Of a stretch of DNA of 64,000 nt, positions 47,397 through 57,988 are shown piece by piece. The notes below the pieces were generated by a model. It was not told the origin of the DNA. It saw nothing but the letters and a program-made list of their open reading frames with translations, and searched no databases. How positions within the stretch are numbered: position 1 is the stretch's first letter; each line of letters begins with the position of its first letter. This DNA is from Trichoderma breve (taxonomy: Eukaryota; Ascomycota; Sordariomycetes; Hypocreales; Hypocreaceae), in the NCBI RefSeq assembly GCF_028502605.1, contig NC_079234.1:5580001-5644000 (forward strand), in the 5' to 3' direction. The position numbers and the translations under genes were made by a program.

Positions 47397-50317
47397 GCAA
47401 CGATTGCAGTATAAACATTTGAGGTTTGTCATGTTCACTTTTGGCGAAAGAGAGAAAAAAAGAAGGGACTATTTTTAGGAGACATCATGTTCTGTATATG
47501 GCAGTTGGCGTACTTTGGCTCGATACATTTTGGTAATCTTTTTTTTTTTTTTTTGTCTTTTCTATTTATATAGACATTTACGGACCATTCGGTATTGCCT
47601 AGCACTTTGCATACACATTGCCTGTACTATTTCATACTTGGGACAAGGGGTCAAAAGAAATTGGGGGCGGGAGGTTAGGAGCTTGGCAGGCGTATGAATA
47701 CAGATGCAGGGCTAGACAAATGCCGGCCGTCGTACCACCATAGGGATGAAAGCGAACGATATGCTTATGGCTGATTGGAGGAACCAGAGAGGTCGGCTAG
47801 ACGATCATGGGTCTTTTTCTCCGACCAGTCAGTTGGCGCGCGGGCGATTATCACCGGCATCGACGGCTATTTGACAACGCAAATTAAAGACATTCATCAG
47901 CAAGGCGAGGCTCTATTACTGTGCAGGCGAATATTTTGACAGGCAGTGGACAGCCCCCACGCGGAGGATAATCATTCTGATTACACAGGCAAACGAAATG
48001 AGCCGAGGAAGTCCGCCGCTGGTTGCATTGAGTCCTAAACTCCGTCAATCAGTTGTGAGCATGAAAAAGTGATGATCCAGCAGATATTACGGATCAAGAA
48101 AAATTGCTTGGCCTACAGGTTACAGGTACGGAGCACGCCTTTTGCTCTCCACGGACTCCGCTCGCAGGGATGAGTTCAATTGCTCAGGGGGCCACGCGAC
48201 TTGGAAATCAACATGCCCATGCAACAAGTTTCTGCGTTCTGCACCTGCGCCACGTGCATTGCGTCTCAAGTCTGCTTCGCATGATGAGACGTCACTCGGG
48301 GGAGAGGAGGGCATGTTTTAGAAGCGACATGGGGGCCTCGCCATGCAAAATGAAAGACACAAAGAGTCAGGCGTTGGGGGTTGGAAAAGAGACCTCCCCG
48401 AACCGGACAGGACTAGGAGCCCATGCCTTGCTACCGAGTCCCCGTTAGAGGGGCTCCCAGGTCAGTGCCCTGCAGGCAATGGCCAGTTTAGACGAGAGCG
48501 TCAGCATTGGCACGTCTGCTGTGCTCCATTCCGGTGCATTGGGTTGAGCTAGTCAACTGACAGAAGTTGGCAGTGCGACAGAACGTTGCAGCAAGACATG
48601 GGCAGACGAAGAGTTTGCATGGAATCGCGAAAGACCGGTACTGTGATGGCCAGCTTGCATGCATGCATGTACTCCGTGCTGCTCCGTACGGAGAACAATA
48701 TAGGTCCGTCGGGGCGGTGCGACGGCGAGGGTGAGGGTGAATGGATTGCATGTCCCGGACAAGGGGCCTTGGAGATGCAAAAGCGAAATTGCGTTCCAGG
48801 CCGACGAGCTGCAGCACTCGTATGCTGGGAAGACTCAAGGATTACCACCATGCTGCATAAACGGGGGGAAAATACTCGTCCAGGTTTACTCGTATGGGAG
48901 CCCTGGATATGGATACGGGTACTGCTAGTACGAGGCACGGGACGCTGGGCCGTCGACCGAGGCGAAAGCTTCAGAAGCAGGGAGGATGAAGGATGAAGGG
49001 AAGAAAGCATCGATGGGCATGTCAGACTGGAATGATGGGAACCCATCACACGCCCGTTTCTCTGCCGGCCTGCATGTTTCGTCTGTGCTGATAGGACAAA
49101 AGGCTGGAGAAGGAAGAGACAAAGCGGCTTGAAGATGTTACACGGGCCATATAGGATGACACACCGAGAACCCGACGATGAAGCCCATGGCCAGGCAGCC
49201 TTACAAGCATCTGAGCTGCATTCCCCCAGAAGGTTGTGCAAGCTTGGCAAAGGATGAAGGCTCCTCTCGGGCGGGTCACGGGCCGCGTATATGTCGTTGT
49301 CATGACGATTTCTGTTCCTCTTTGCGTTCATTCCTGCGCCGTCGTCGTTCTTCTGGCCTTTGTCGTTTGAACGGCCCTGATGCAAACGGTTTCTTCTTCT
49401 TCTCCGGCCTTGTTCATATTCCTTCGGACGATTGACAGCAGTCTTACTCGTTCAGTACATTCCCTTTATGTCGACGGTTCGTTTGTCCTGCCAATCTGTT
49501 GCATAGGTGCGGGCAATCGTTCCTCCACTCGGCACTGATGATCGGCCATGCCGGATGAGGTTGCTGATGATCTTACTGTTTGTTCGTTTATCCACGCCCT
49601 GCACCCACGCCCCCTTGGGGTTTGTATGAGTATACGTTGCATATACTTTTGTACTCGTCCTTTGTGTATGACCTTCCGGAATACAAAGGCGCGAAAGTAT
49701 ATGTATATCGAGTTCGTTCTCGCATCTTTGTACGACTTTGTGCATCACAAGCACACGTCCGCGTTGTTGCACCCGACGCCCATACATACTTACATACGCA
49801 CTTACATGCATACGCCCATCTGTTTCCGCGTCTCTCTCCCTCTGTTTCTCCTCTCTCCCCTCTTTCACATTCACGCTCTGTATGCATGTCCATAGGACCA
49901 ATTCGCATCAATCACTTATACTATCTGTGCGTTCTTGTCTCTCACAGCTTAGCAATCGAAGGGGGTGGCCTTGTGGGGGTGGTTCCAAGCACAGACTCCG
50001 TGGTGTGGTTTTCCTGCTCCATCGCTGTCACTGTCAATTTTATACCCCAGAGGCCGGTGCACCCATTTCCACGTGGGTACCATTGGGATTGCCTGACCCT
50101 GCCTTGACATTGCTTGCCTTGGGTTCTGCCTGTCTATCTAATTTATACCAGGTGTGTGCCCGCCGTTCTGCTTTTCTGCCCTTTCTCCCTCATTAACAAA
50201 TCTCAAGCAGGCCAGTCTTGGGCTCGAGCTGAATTACATACCACTTCTTCCCACTTCCTCATCTAGCTCTTACTACTAGTAGTTTGTTGGTCCTTGGGTA
50301 TAATTCACTGCCGGAAG
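47397..50317. other. Intergenic region of about 2.9 kb
   Basis: The beginning is the 3' flank of the ERD1-like gene, with a T16-type homopolymer at about 47539-47553. From about 48100 to 49900 frames exist on all strands but contain no domain. The part from 49900 to 50317 is pyrimidine-rich and probably the promoter and 5' UTR of the gene that follows. Confidence 0.55.
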
Positions 50318-51682
50318 ATGCTCCACCTAAGGTCCAACTCCGATCCACCACTGAGTCCCTCGACGCTGGGTTCCTGGGATTTGCCTGTCTTGATGAGTCG
50401 GCCTGTGACGCCTCTGGCACTGCAACCACACGATGCCGACGCCTATGTGAAGAGGCCTCTCCCGCCTCTGCCTCCCATGAAGAACAGCTCGGCTGTTGTT
50501 CCGCCGCCTCTCAAGATCAACAAGAAGAGGAGCAAGCCAGCCGCCCTGCCAGTGGGGCCGGGACCGAAGAATGCGCCGCAAATTGAAGCTGGAGCTGAAA
50601 GTCGAATCGCCTCGCCCTCGCCCGCGCCCTCGCCCCGCCAAGCCCCGAGCACCCCCGTCAAGAACGCCCATCTGCCTCGCCAGTCGAGCCTCCCTAGCCC
50701 TGTGGCCAGCCTTAGGCACCGGAAGTCAAAGAAGGTGCTGCAGCTCATGGGGCTCGACGTCGACGTTACGAATCTCGCCGGCATCACTTCCCATGAGGCC
50801 GAGAAGGAGGCTGTGACTCGAAGCAGCCGAAGCTTTGAGGACCCATCTGCCCCGAACCCGGCTGCTCTTTTGCAGCTTCCAGAGGAAGGGCTAATCCCTG
50901 TTTTGGAAGACGACGATGGTATGGCTAGCTTGTCGAGCAAGAAAAGCTCTTGGGGGCCAGGATCGCCGCACTCTACGTCTGCATTCCCTCTGGGCTCCAA
51001 GAATTCTGTTCGTCGCCGCCGAAGTGCCCGGATCTTTGACCAGGATGGCTTAGGCCACCTTGCGGCGCAGGAAGATAGCTTTGTGCCGTCGAACGAGGAG
51101 GAAGAGCTAGGTGATGAGAGTGACGAAGACTTGACAGCTGGCGAGTATCACAAGTTTGCTGTCGAGCTGGCCTCCTCCGCGGTGCCAAAGACTAGCCTCG
51201 ATGAGGTCAATGCTGCGGAAAACATGGGGAGGCGGTCCTCCATCTTGAGCTTCAAATCAGGCTCTCATTTCTCTCGCCTCCGAAGGAAAGCAACCACTTC
51301 AATTCGACCAAATACTGCTGATCCGCACTCGCACTCCAGAAGAGTCGGCAGCAGCGGTTCAGTCGAGATACCTCCTGTTCCTGCTCTTCCACCTGCTGAG
51401 CCCGCTGAGCCCGAGGAACCTTCAGTTCCCAAGAGTGCCTTTGATGAGAGCGACTCGGATAGCGACTCGCGACCAAACAGCAGGAGCCGATGGCGCAACC
51501 GTTCTTCACACAAGGAAGAACGAGGCAGAGACTCGCCGGCCATGGTGCGCCGAGACGACGAGTCGAGCTTGTCGCGAGGATGGGCGAAAACAGGAGACTC
51601 AATGAACCGGCTGCTGACCGTCGGTAGAAGACGGAGGGACCAGCAGCAAGCTGGCGTCGTGAGCGAGAATGTTTTTGCGTAA
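50318..51682 (+). CDS. Disordered Ser/Pro-rich protein of unknown function
   Basis: A single exon of 454 residues starts at ATG 50318 (MLHLRSNSDPPLSPSTLGSW). The longer frame upstream begins at a TTG and is not used. Almost all of it looks intrinsically disordered: polyproline runs (KRPLPPLPPMK, VPPPLKINKK), Ser/Pro sites, an acidic stretch (EEEELGDESDEDLTAGEY) and many RRxS-like basic phospho-site patterns (GRRSSIL, RRRRSARIF). A better-ordered short block is KKVLQLMGLDVDVTNLAGITSHEAEKE (about residues 140-166). It ends SLSRGWAKTGDSMNRLLTVGRRRRDQQQ. No catalytic domain is visible. Regular codon use and long frame support a real gene, perhaps a kinase-regulated adaptor; I do not recognise a named family. 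Confidence 0.85.
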   Translation: MLHLRSNSDPPLSPSTLGSWDLPVLMSRPVTPLALQPHDADAYVKRPLPPLPPMKNSSAVVPPPLKINKKRSKPAALPVGPGPKNAPQIEAGAESRIASPSPAPSPRQAPSTPVKNAHLPRQSSLPSPVASLRHRKSKKVLQLMGLDVDVTNLAGITSHEAEKEAVTRSSRSFEDPSAPNPAALLQLPEEGLIPVLEDDDGMASLSSKKSSWGPGSPHSTSAFPLGSKNSVRRRRSARIFDQDGLGHLAAQEDSFVPSNEEEELGDESDEDLTAGEYHKFAVELASSAVPKTSLDEVNAAENMGRRSSILSFKSGSHFSRLRRKATTSIRPNTADPHSHSRRVGSSGSVEIPPVPALPPAEPAEPEEPSVPKSAFDESDSDSDSRPNSRSRWRNRSSHKEERGRDSPAMVRRDDESSLSRGWAKTGDSMNRLLTVGRRRRDQQQAGVVSENVFA

Positions 51683-53156
51683 AGCAAGTGTGAGAGAGAA
51701 AAAACCCCAACTTGAATTCCCCCCCTTTTCTTTATCTTTTTCCCCAGTCTTATTCACGAAACGAAGACATGATCAACAATGGGCACGAATCTATGTACAA
51801 GCATGGTGGACGTTATCTGGACTGTCGTTTTTTCCCTCCCCGGTTTCTTTGTTTTGTGTTTTCTTTCCTGTTAGTGCATTTATAAGGAGTAATGGGCTTG
51901 CACATGGATATCCCCTGTTTGGTTGGCAAATTGCCTTTGTCTGTATACGACTATATACCACATTTCCTTGAATTCTTTACATATAAAAAAAAGTCGTTGA
52001 TAGAAGGGATATTGGATTAAACAACGACTATAATATTGGGAGCATAAAAAATTGACGGAAACTGAAAGCACATATCCATCCAGTCTAGGTGATATTTTCG
52101 TATCTGTGACTATGAGTGTTCCTGTGAATCGATGTCAGATTTCATCAGCCAGTTTCCTCATCTGCCGACGCTAACGAGGCCTAAGATCTTGAAAAAGAAG
52201 CTTGGGAAGTGTTTAGATCCCGCGACGGGCCGAAAAGGATATATATATATAAGAACACTCCACCGGCTTGCAGGACGACGGGCGCAAAGTAGATGCAATG
52301 CATGGGATTTGGGCCCGTGCCCTGATGCGATTGGAATGATTGGTGATGACGAAGTAACGTTGGTTTTTTGGCAGGACAATATAACTTGATAAGGTTGAAG
52401 ATGCTGTGAGAACTAGGGCGTGCCGGGGACTGCCTTTTTTGGCCAAATACTTTTTTCTTATTATAGCATCGTCCTTGATGTTTACTTTCGGAATGGGTGA
52501 AGACGGCACGGGGACTTGGAATAGGTATGTTGGTTGATGAGGCTGTGGGGGAAGGGGAGGAGGAATGTTGGAAAGGAAAGGGTTGGTATGTTTTACGGTC
52601 GATCGCCCGATAGACTATTTTGCTTGTTGCCGCCGTTACTGAACGGCTTCTATTTGAACTGGAATACAAAACAATGGTCTTGTAGCATAATAGACTACTG
52701 ACTGTAAACAATGTGGTTTTTTTTTTCTTCTGGTGATCATGAAATGACAGCTCTTCAATTTGGGAATCTCAACATCAATAAAACATGCGGCTTCTTCCCA
52801 TCATCGGCCGATCGACCGATAAGTTTGTAAGAGTAACTCTCCATTCCCATTCTCCCGGGTAACGGGGTGACCAAGTTTCGTGTGTTTTGTCTCAGAAGCA
52901 AGGCCGATCATATTCGCCTCATCCGTTGGAATGCTGGCCCTACCAACCAGCTTCTGTTGTTCAATGGCTGTTCTCGTTCTCCCTTGGGCCTTCAGCGGTA
53001 TATAAGAATTGTGATTGTTCGGCAAAGATTTCTCTTGGAAAATCATGCTATTCAGCGTCCTACACTCGTTGAACCCACTCATCCGCTCGCTCTGAATATC
53101 TCCCTTATACTTGAGTAAATCACCACCAAAGAAGTAAAACCACAACTCTCATCAAA
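51683..53156. other. Intergenic region of about 1.5 kb
   Basis: AT-rich, with poly-T/A tracts and short frames on both strands. The final part is the promoter and short 5' UTR of the GPI-anchored protein gene (ATCAAAATG start context). No RNA gene is evident. Confidence 0.6.
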
Positions 53157-53936
53157 ATGCGTTCCGCCATCATCATCACCGCCTTCATCGCCTCGGCCCT
53201 CGCCGACTACACCGGCAGCGACGGCACCCCCGAGGAATGCGCCGTCAAGTGCACCACCGCTCACGACGCATGCCTCGTCAAGCCCGACGCCAACAGGGCC
53301 GAATGCGCCTCCGAGTACGCCGCCTGCCTGGGCTACAACCCGTATGAAGGCAGCTTTGTCAATCCCACCGCGTGCTCCAAGACGGCGACGGCGACGACGG
53401 CTGCTCCCACGAAGACAAAGACGCCGGAGGATGAGTGCAAGTGCTACGACGAGTACAACATGTGCCGTAGCGCTCCTGGAGCAAACATGTCGTACTGTGC
53501 TTCTCAGTATGCCGGTTGTTTGGGCTACAATCCGTTTGACGGCCAGCACGACCAGGAGGAGGAGAAGATTGAGAAGAAGTGCAGCAAGCCCATCACCACT
53601 CCTACTCCCACTCCTACTCCTCCTCCTAAGCCAGACTGCCGTCACATCAAGGAGTGTGGCGAAGAGCGCGACAAGTGCAGAGGCAAGCCTGATGCCAACC
53701 AGGCAGAATGCGCGTCCGAGTACGCAGGGTGCCTCGGCTTCAACCCGTTTACCGCTGAGGGAGAGCAGACCATTAAGAAGTGTGATGAGGAGCACGATCA
53801 CAAGCCTCCTCACAACGGGACTGCGCCTCCTGTTCACCCTACGAGTACGCTAACCCCCGTCATATCTGGCGGTTCCGGTGTGAAGCCGCTCGAGCTGTTT
53901 AGCTTGCTGGCTGCCGGTGTTGCTGCTTTCTTGTAA
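53157..53936 (+). CDS. GPI-anchored cell-surface protein with three Cys-rich repeats
   Basis: A single exon of 259 residues. A signal peptide (MRSAIIITAFIASALA) is followed by three repeats of about 50 residues. Each has four conserved cysteines and the core ANxxxCASEYAxCLGYNPF: PDANRAECASEYAACLGYNPYEG, PGANMSYCASQYAGCLGYNPFDG and PDANQAECASEYAGCLGFNPFTA. Repeats are separated by Thr/Pro-rich linkers likely to be O-glycosylated (TPTPTPTPPPKP). The C-terminus has a small-residue segment and a hydrophobic tail (LELFSLLAAGVAAFL), typical of a GPI attachment signal. It is therefore a predicted cell-wall or membrane-surface protein; the spacing does not match the CFEM pattern that I know. No function is assigned. 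An AATAAA lies about 65 bases after the stop (53999-54004). Confidence 0.9.
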   Translation: MRSAIIITAFIASALADYTGSDGTPEECAVKCTTAHDACLVKPDANRAECASEYAACLGYNPYEGSFVNPTACSKTATATTAAPTKTKTPEDECKCYDEYNMCRSAPGANMSYCASQYAGCLGYNPFDGQHDQEEEKIEKKCSKPITTPTPTPTPPPKPDCRHIKECGEERDKCRGKPDANQAECASEYAGCLGFNPFTAEGEQTIKKCDEEHDHKPPHNGTAPPVHPTSTLTPVISGGSGVKPLELFSLLAAGVAAFL

Positions 53937-54422
53937 GGGGGATCGAGTCGGGTTGTGTAAGAACGGTGGTTGGTAATTGTTGATTGGGTTCGCAAGTCAA
54001 TAAACTGTAGCTTAATGCCGGTGCCGTCGTGTTTGTCGTTTTCATTCCGTATGAGGCATATTAATCATAATAAGGCGCAAAATACACCTTTATCTCTTCC
54101 ATCTCATTGAATCTCAAGCCTTCCCTGTAGTCCGTCCCGTAAATCAAATCGGATCGGAGTAAGACGCGACTAATCACCGGCATATCAAAACTTGGCCCCG
54201 TCCGGCCGTCGGCCCGTTCCTCGGCTTGTGTCATCGGATCCCCCGCTCAAAGCGTTCCAGATGGCGAATGCGATAGGCCGCCCTTTGCTTTGATTCCCTC
54301 ACCATCTACTTCCTCCGACGCAAAGCGAAACCCCGTCAGCTTCTACTTCTTTGTAAAAAAAACGACAAAGAAGAAAAGCTGGCACTGCGACTCGGGAATC
54401 GCGTTGCTGCTGACGCTGGAAA
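53937..54422. other. Intergenic region between GPI-protein and Nudix genes
   Basis: It carries the 3' UTR of the GPI-protein gene (AATAAA at 53999-54004) and the promoter of the Nudix gene. No frame of note. Confidence 0.6.
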
Positions 54423-55714
54423 ATGACCGCTCAGGAACAACAGCAGCGCAACTCAGAAAGCAGCATCGCCGGATCCGCCGCAGAGCCGGAAGTCGACGCC
54501 TCCGACGCTGACGCTGCTCTGTCCGAGGCCGAGGTTGCGCAGGTCAAGAGCCAGATCGCCGAGGCGCTGGGCGTTGCTGTTGCGCACGATTACAGCGGCG
54601 CGTCGCTATACTATGATGCATCGACAATGGCGTCACTGAATCCCTTTTCTCTGGTCGGTTTGTGCTTTGGTTATATCGCTTTCGTCTTTGGCCCGGTCCG
54701 GTCCTGTCCGGTCTGCGTCCACCATGTGAATGCTTGCTGACATGTTCAATCCGAATTCAAATAGGCCGCCCTCAACCGATTTAGAGCGTACAAACCTCCT
54801 CCGTTCCCATTATGGGATGCGCTCCCTGCGCGCAAGCGAGCGGCCATCTTGGTCCTCTTGTTTGCGGATAGATGGGGCGACCTGAGGGTTGTCATCACCA
54901 TGCGCGCGGCCAGTCTGAGGAGCTTCTCGGGTCACGCCGCGTTGCCAGGAGGGAAAGCAGATAGCAAAGAAGAAACACCATGTATGATATATGCTCATGC
55001 ATAGAGACAAGAGTGGGCATCGGCTGACCTGAGAAAACAGACCAGATTGCGCGACGAGAGGCATATGAAGAGATTGGCCTCCCCATGGACGATTCACGGA
55101 TTCCCAAACCATTTCGCATCGAGCAGCTCTGCAATCTCCCGCCGTCGTTGGCTCGGACGCACCTCGTTGTGACTCCCTGCGTTGCGTTCCTCCACGCCGA
55201 TCGCACTTCTCCCGACTCACCACCAGCTCTCGTTGAAGACTCCATGATCCCTCGGTTGGATGCTCGCGAGGTCGCCGCTGTGTTCAGTGCCCCTTTCTAC
55301 AACTTCCTCAAGGAAAAGGATTTACCACCTCGACACGGCGAGACGCTGCCGCCAGGACACTGGTATGAAGGCGCGTGGACAAACTACAAGGGGGTGCAGT
55401 GGAGAGTGCACAACTTTTACGTGCCAGTGAACAACCAGAAAGTCTCAAGGCCTAGAAGGGGAAGCGCGGCGCAGATAGAGCTGGCGGACCAGCTAGAGGT
55501 TAGCCAGGACCATCAAGGACGGTTCAAGGTCTGGGGCTTGACTGGCAGAGTACTCGTCGACGCAGCAAGGATTGCGTATAACGAGGACCCCGAAATGTTG
55601 CACAATCTTGACTTTGGTGATTACGAAGTCATCAAGATTGCCCAGGAGGAGGGCGCGCTGGATGATCACGGCGCTCCTGCGAGGAAAGAAGAAGACAAGC
55701 CAGCTAAGATGTAA
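54423..55714 (+). CDS. Nudix hydrolase of the NUDT7/8-PCD1 coenzyme A diphosphatase group
   Basis: Exons 54423-54653, 54765-54981 and 55041-55714 join to 373 residues. The Nudix box lies across the second intron: HAALPGGKADSKEETPYQIARREAYEEIGLP, with the catalytic REAYEE core, spaced as in yeast PCD1. Upstream is the characteristic AILVLLFADRWGDLRVVITMRA strand. The enzymes hydrolyse coenzyme A and its oxidised forms to phosphopantetheine and 3',5'-ADP. The C-terminus ends PAKM; AKM fits the peroxisomal PTS1 pattern, which agrees with the peroxisomal location of yeast PCD1. The N-terminal 60 residues are low-complexity and acidic. The site in the second intron (CAT|GTATGA) gives the expected spacing. 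It is convergent with the copper transporter gene, 265 bases apart. Confidence 0.9.
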
Positions 55715-55979
55715 TGAAATGCACGCGACACAGGACAAGGCACGGTCTCTGTATGAACCTAGAGTCGGCTTTAATGTTCTTTACCCCTGTATATGGAGTA
55801 GTTTTAGACGCTGAATGTTTAATTGACCTTGAATGGTTCACAGAACTGCTTAGTGAAACTGTTTCTACGCAACCAAAAGGCTGCCATTGCTGCATGCAAA
55901 ACACGCCATTGTCGCTTTCCAATGCAAAATTCAAGCTGCTTTAAATCGAAGCTTGCCGGTATGTATCAAATTTCGCCGC

Positions 55980-56855
55980 CTAATGACAAGCGTTGTCCTT
56001 TGTGGCCGATGTAGAGTGGCCGAACAAGAGGTAGCCGAGGAACGCACCCAGCGAGACAGCGACCATGACCCAGCCATTGTATGTCATGAAGACGAGCCTT
56101 GAATCGTTAGAAGAAGAGTCAGGGTTGAAGACGTCGGCGAGAAGGAGGATCGATGGACCTACATGAGCATAAAGGCGTAAAAGTTTTGAATGGCATAGAG
56201 AATAGCCTTGATGACGTGGCCTCGCTTGCTGACGCTTTCGCGGTTCTGTCCTGAGCGGAGGAAGGCGGGTATCTCAGTAACGTTTTCATCATCATCATCG
56301 CGATAAGCATGCGCAGTGGCGTCTCAACGGCATCTTAGCATGCGCATGTTCGTTTCTGAAAGGGGGATGGACCATTGTGATAAGGAGGGATGTGATATGT
56401 TTGATACCGCATCAAGCTTGTATAAGAGTGCGCTGATGCTACAGCTCTGTATGCAGCTTTTGGCCTCGTAGGGACAGGAGGCGATATCAAAGCAAATAGA
56501 TAGAGACATTACTCACGAGGTACAGTTTCCAGCCGCGCCGCCAAAGACGCCTCGTAGCGGCGAGAGACTGAGCGCAGAAACTCGTAGCCAATGCCGATGA
56601 GGACTACGGCGATGAGGGAGAGGACGAGAGACGTGTTGGAGCGGATGTGCCACTGGCGGAAGACGATGCAGAGATTGGTCGTATCCCACGTGAAGAGCAT
56701 CTGGAGTCGGTGTGAGTCTGATGAGCTGGACTGCAGGAAGAGGCAGAAACGGGATTGTCGATACTCACGCTCATGCTGCACATGTCGTCCATGCCACCGT
56801 GGCCGCCGTGGCCTTCGTGGCCCTCCATGGAATGCATGTGATGGCTGTGATCCAT
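55980..56855 (-). CDS. CTR-family high-affinity copper transporter
   Basis: Exons 56855-56769, 56700-56517, 56250-56163 and 56097-55980 join to 158 residues. The N-terminus is Met/His-rich (MDHSHHMHSMEGHEGHGG...MCSMS), the usual copper-collecting extracellular part. Three membrane helices follow: TM1 around TNTSLVLSLIAVVLIGIGYEFL-like residues of exon 2, TM2 in exon 3-4 with the MxxxM element (MLMLVFM, split by the intron), and TM3 with GAFLGYLLFG (GxxxG packing motif). It ends SATKDNACH. CTR trimers import Cu(I) across the plasma membrane or release it from vacuoles; which membrane is not decidable here. All introns are canonical. It is divergent from the SET-MYND gene across 1.1 kb. Confidence 0.93.
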
Positions 56856-57988
56856 TGTGAATGATGATAGCTGCGATTTGGTTGATGGCGATGAAACTGA
56901 GAGGAATATGTATAAGTAAAAGACAATGGTAGAGAGAAATATAGAGAGGGGAGAAAGAAGGTGAGAAGGAGAAAAAGTGCTGGATGTTGGTGGTTGAAAG
57001 CTGATGCTGTTATCGAGGCAACGGCCAGAGTGGTGGCTTTTGGTGGAGCTGAAACATCCATTCATCACACAGGGCAGCTCACGCCATCAACAAAGGGCGT
57101 ACCGCGGGGGATGTGCCGGTACTCAGTTGTATCCGCAGTAGTGCAATGGGCCATTACGGGCTGTAACAGGCTGATGAATCTCAACGGGGACTAAGGTGGG
57201 GTACGGAGAGGTACATGTGAGCAGGTTATGTACTTGGTTGCGGCACTTGTGCCTGTGCCTGTCTCGGAGTTTCGACGCGCTGGCTGGCGCTACAGGGAGC
57301 TTTGCCATGCTACAGTGGAGTTTTATAGGGGACTCCACTGCTTTTGGGGCTGGCTAGCAGTATGGAGATGACGATCCAACGACTTCAATGGATCCTAGGC
57401 TGTTATACTGTTATAGATGGATATAAGGAATTGAATGTTAATGGAAGAAGATGGAATGAAGAGAAGCACTTTTTCAATAGAAGCAGCAACTGCATTGCAT
57501 CCAAAAATGGCAGCCAATCGCATCTCGACAACACGCCAGGCCTCGTGCAGTGCAGGCTGGCCGCGCTGAAACAGTGAATGGCCAAGAGGGATTCAATAGC
57601 AAACAAGCCATCCATCCCAATCACCACCAAAACTTCCATCCAATACAAGCTCATCTCGATACCTTATCTTCGTGTTCTTTTCCACCACTCTCTGTCTCTC
57701 CCAATTTTCCCATTCAAGCGGTCTGCATGCTGCATTGCTTCGTATACACCAGTCCAGGCCGAAGCTGTGTGACGACAGAAGCATCTGAGCCCAGCCTCGG
57801 TGTAACTGCGAGCCAGCCCCTTGCATAACGTTTCTTTTTCTTTGTCCTGCCTTATTTCTTTCTTCCATACGATTCCAGGCGTTTTCCATACAAATTGATT
57901 CCCACTTCCCTTTCAATTCATCTCCAAAAAAGCAGTCAGTCAAGCTTGCTATCATCACTCAAAGGAAGTCGAAGAAACAACCAGCACA
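56856..57988. other. Divergent promoter region between copper transporter and SET-MYND genes
   Basis: About 1.1 kb serving both start codons. Pyrimidine-rich stretches precede the SET-MYND start (57640-57990). I looked for TTTGC(T/G)CA copper-responsive motifs in the side near 56856 and found no convincing example. No frame has a domain. Confidence 0.55.
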
